A DNA stretch of 6,870 nt from Syntrophorhabdus sp. (GTDB lineage Bacteria; Desulfobacterota; BSN033; UBA1163), in the NCBI GenBank assembly GCA_020724025.1, contig DYHU01000119.1, positions 3,794 to 10,663 on the forward strand. The letters run 5' to 3'. The first letter of the stretch is position 1, and each line of letters begins with the position of its first letter. The notes below the pieces were generated by a model. The model was not told the DNA's origin, searched no databases, and worked only from the letters and a program-made list of their open reading frames with translations. The position numbers and the translations under genes are program-made. Below, in pieces: positions 6,648 through 6,870 of the stretch.

Positions 6648-6870
6648 ATGGAATCCAGAGAAGTCAAAAAAATATTGGTCGTCGATGATGAGAGGGATAC
6701 GGTGGAGATGATCACCGCCCTCCTCCAGTTGGAAGGCTATCGGGTCTTTCCCGCCTTCTCCGGAGCCGAAGCGATGAGACTCCTTGAGGCCGAAAGGCGG
6801 AGGAATCCGGAGGGAGAGGGGTCTGTCGATCTGATCCTTCTCGATGTGATGCTCGGCGATGAGGATGGAA
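6648..6870 (+). CDS. Response regulator, N-terminal receiver domain, 3' end outside window
   Basis: The 74 visible residues are the first two-thirds of a receiver domain: KKILVVDDERDTVEMI with acidic pocket D13/D14, then strand DLILLDVML with phospho-acceptor D66. The ATG at 6648 is the first possible start, since TAA at 6633-6635 closes the frame just upstream; its ribosome site is weak. The output domain is beyond the window, so it could be a DNA-binding regulator, a single-domain receiver or part of a hybrid kinase. Two details differ from typical receivers: the loop before strand 3 is long and charged (EAERRRNPEGEGSVD), and the usual Pro after DVML is Gly (G70). It is divergent from the efflux operon, separated by 283 bp, and could regulate it; this is inferred from position only. 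Confidence 0.88.
   Translation, partial: MESREVKKILVVDDERDTVEMITALLQLEGYRVFPAFSGAEAMRLLEAERRRNPEGEGSVDLILLDVMLGDEDG

Overview
This window looks like chromosomal DNA from a Gram-negative bacterium of roughly even base composition. Two things point to an outer-membrane lineage: a tripartite RND efflux operon with a lipoprotein-type adaptor, and a soluble hybrid histidine kinase of the PAS / 'AHDFNNLL' type common in Desulfobacterota, Nitrospirota, Methylomirabilota and similar groups. A stand-alone LigD-type phosphoesterase domain and dispersed palindromic and heptameric repeats fit such environmental lineages. The exact phylum cannot be fixed from this sequence.

Layout: (1) 1-1434, plus strand, the end of a PAS-HisKA-HATPase-REC hybrid histidine kinase, cut at its 5' end by the window edge. 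(2) 1509-1988, plus strand, a free-standing 3'-phosphoesterase (LigD PE domain) of 159 aa with its known active-site residues present. Related repeat sequence, based on the unit GATTGCG, lies on both sides of it (1440-1462 and 1994-2032). (3) 2031-5111, minus strand, a complete 1026-aa RND permease of the MdtB/MdtC type, convergent with the phosphoesterase gene. (4) 5108-6364, minus strand, its periplasmic adaptor, overlapping the permease start by ATGA. The adaptor frame is interrupted by one in-frame TAA (5726-5728), exactly where the family has an aromatic residue before the second half of the lipoyl domain. (5) 6365-6647, a divergent control region with a strong Shine-Dalgarno and sigma70-like promoter for the efflux operon, a 106-bp nested palindromic repeat, and a possible promoter for the next gene. 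(6) 6648 to the window end, plus strand, the start of a response-regulator gene.

The adaptor and permease would form the inner-membrane and periplasmic parts of a drug or metabolite exporter. No outer-membrane channel gene is in the window, so one would have to be supplied from elsewhere. The divergent response regulator is a candidate regulator of the operon, but this rests on position only. The main oddities are the single nonsense codon in the adaptor, the nested palindromic element between the divergent promoters, and the repeat sequence flanking the phosphoesterase gene. I see no clearly new multi-gene system here.
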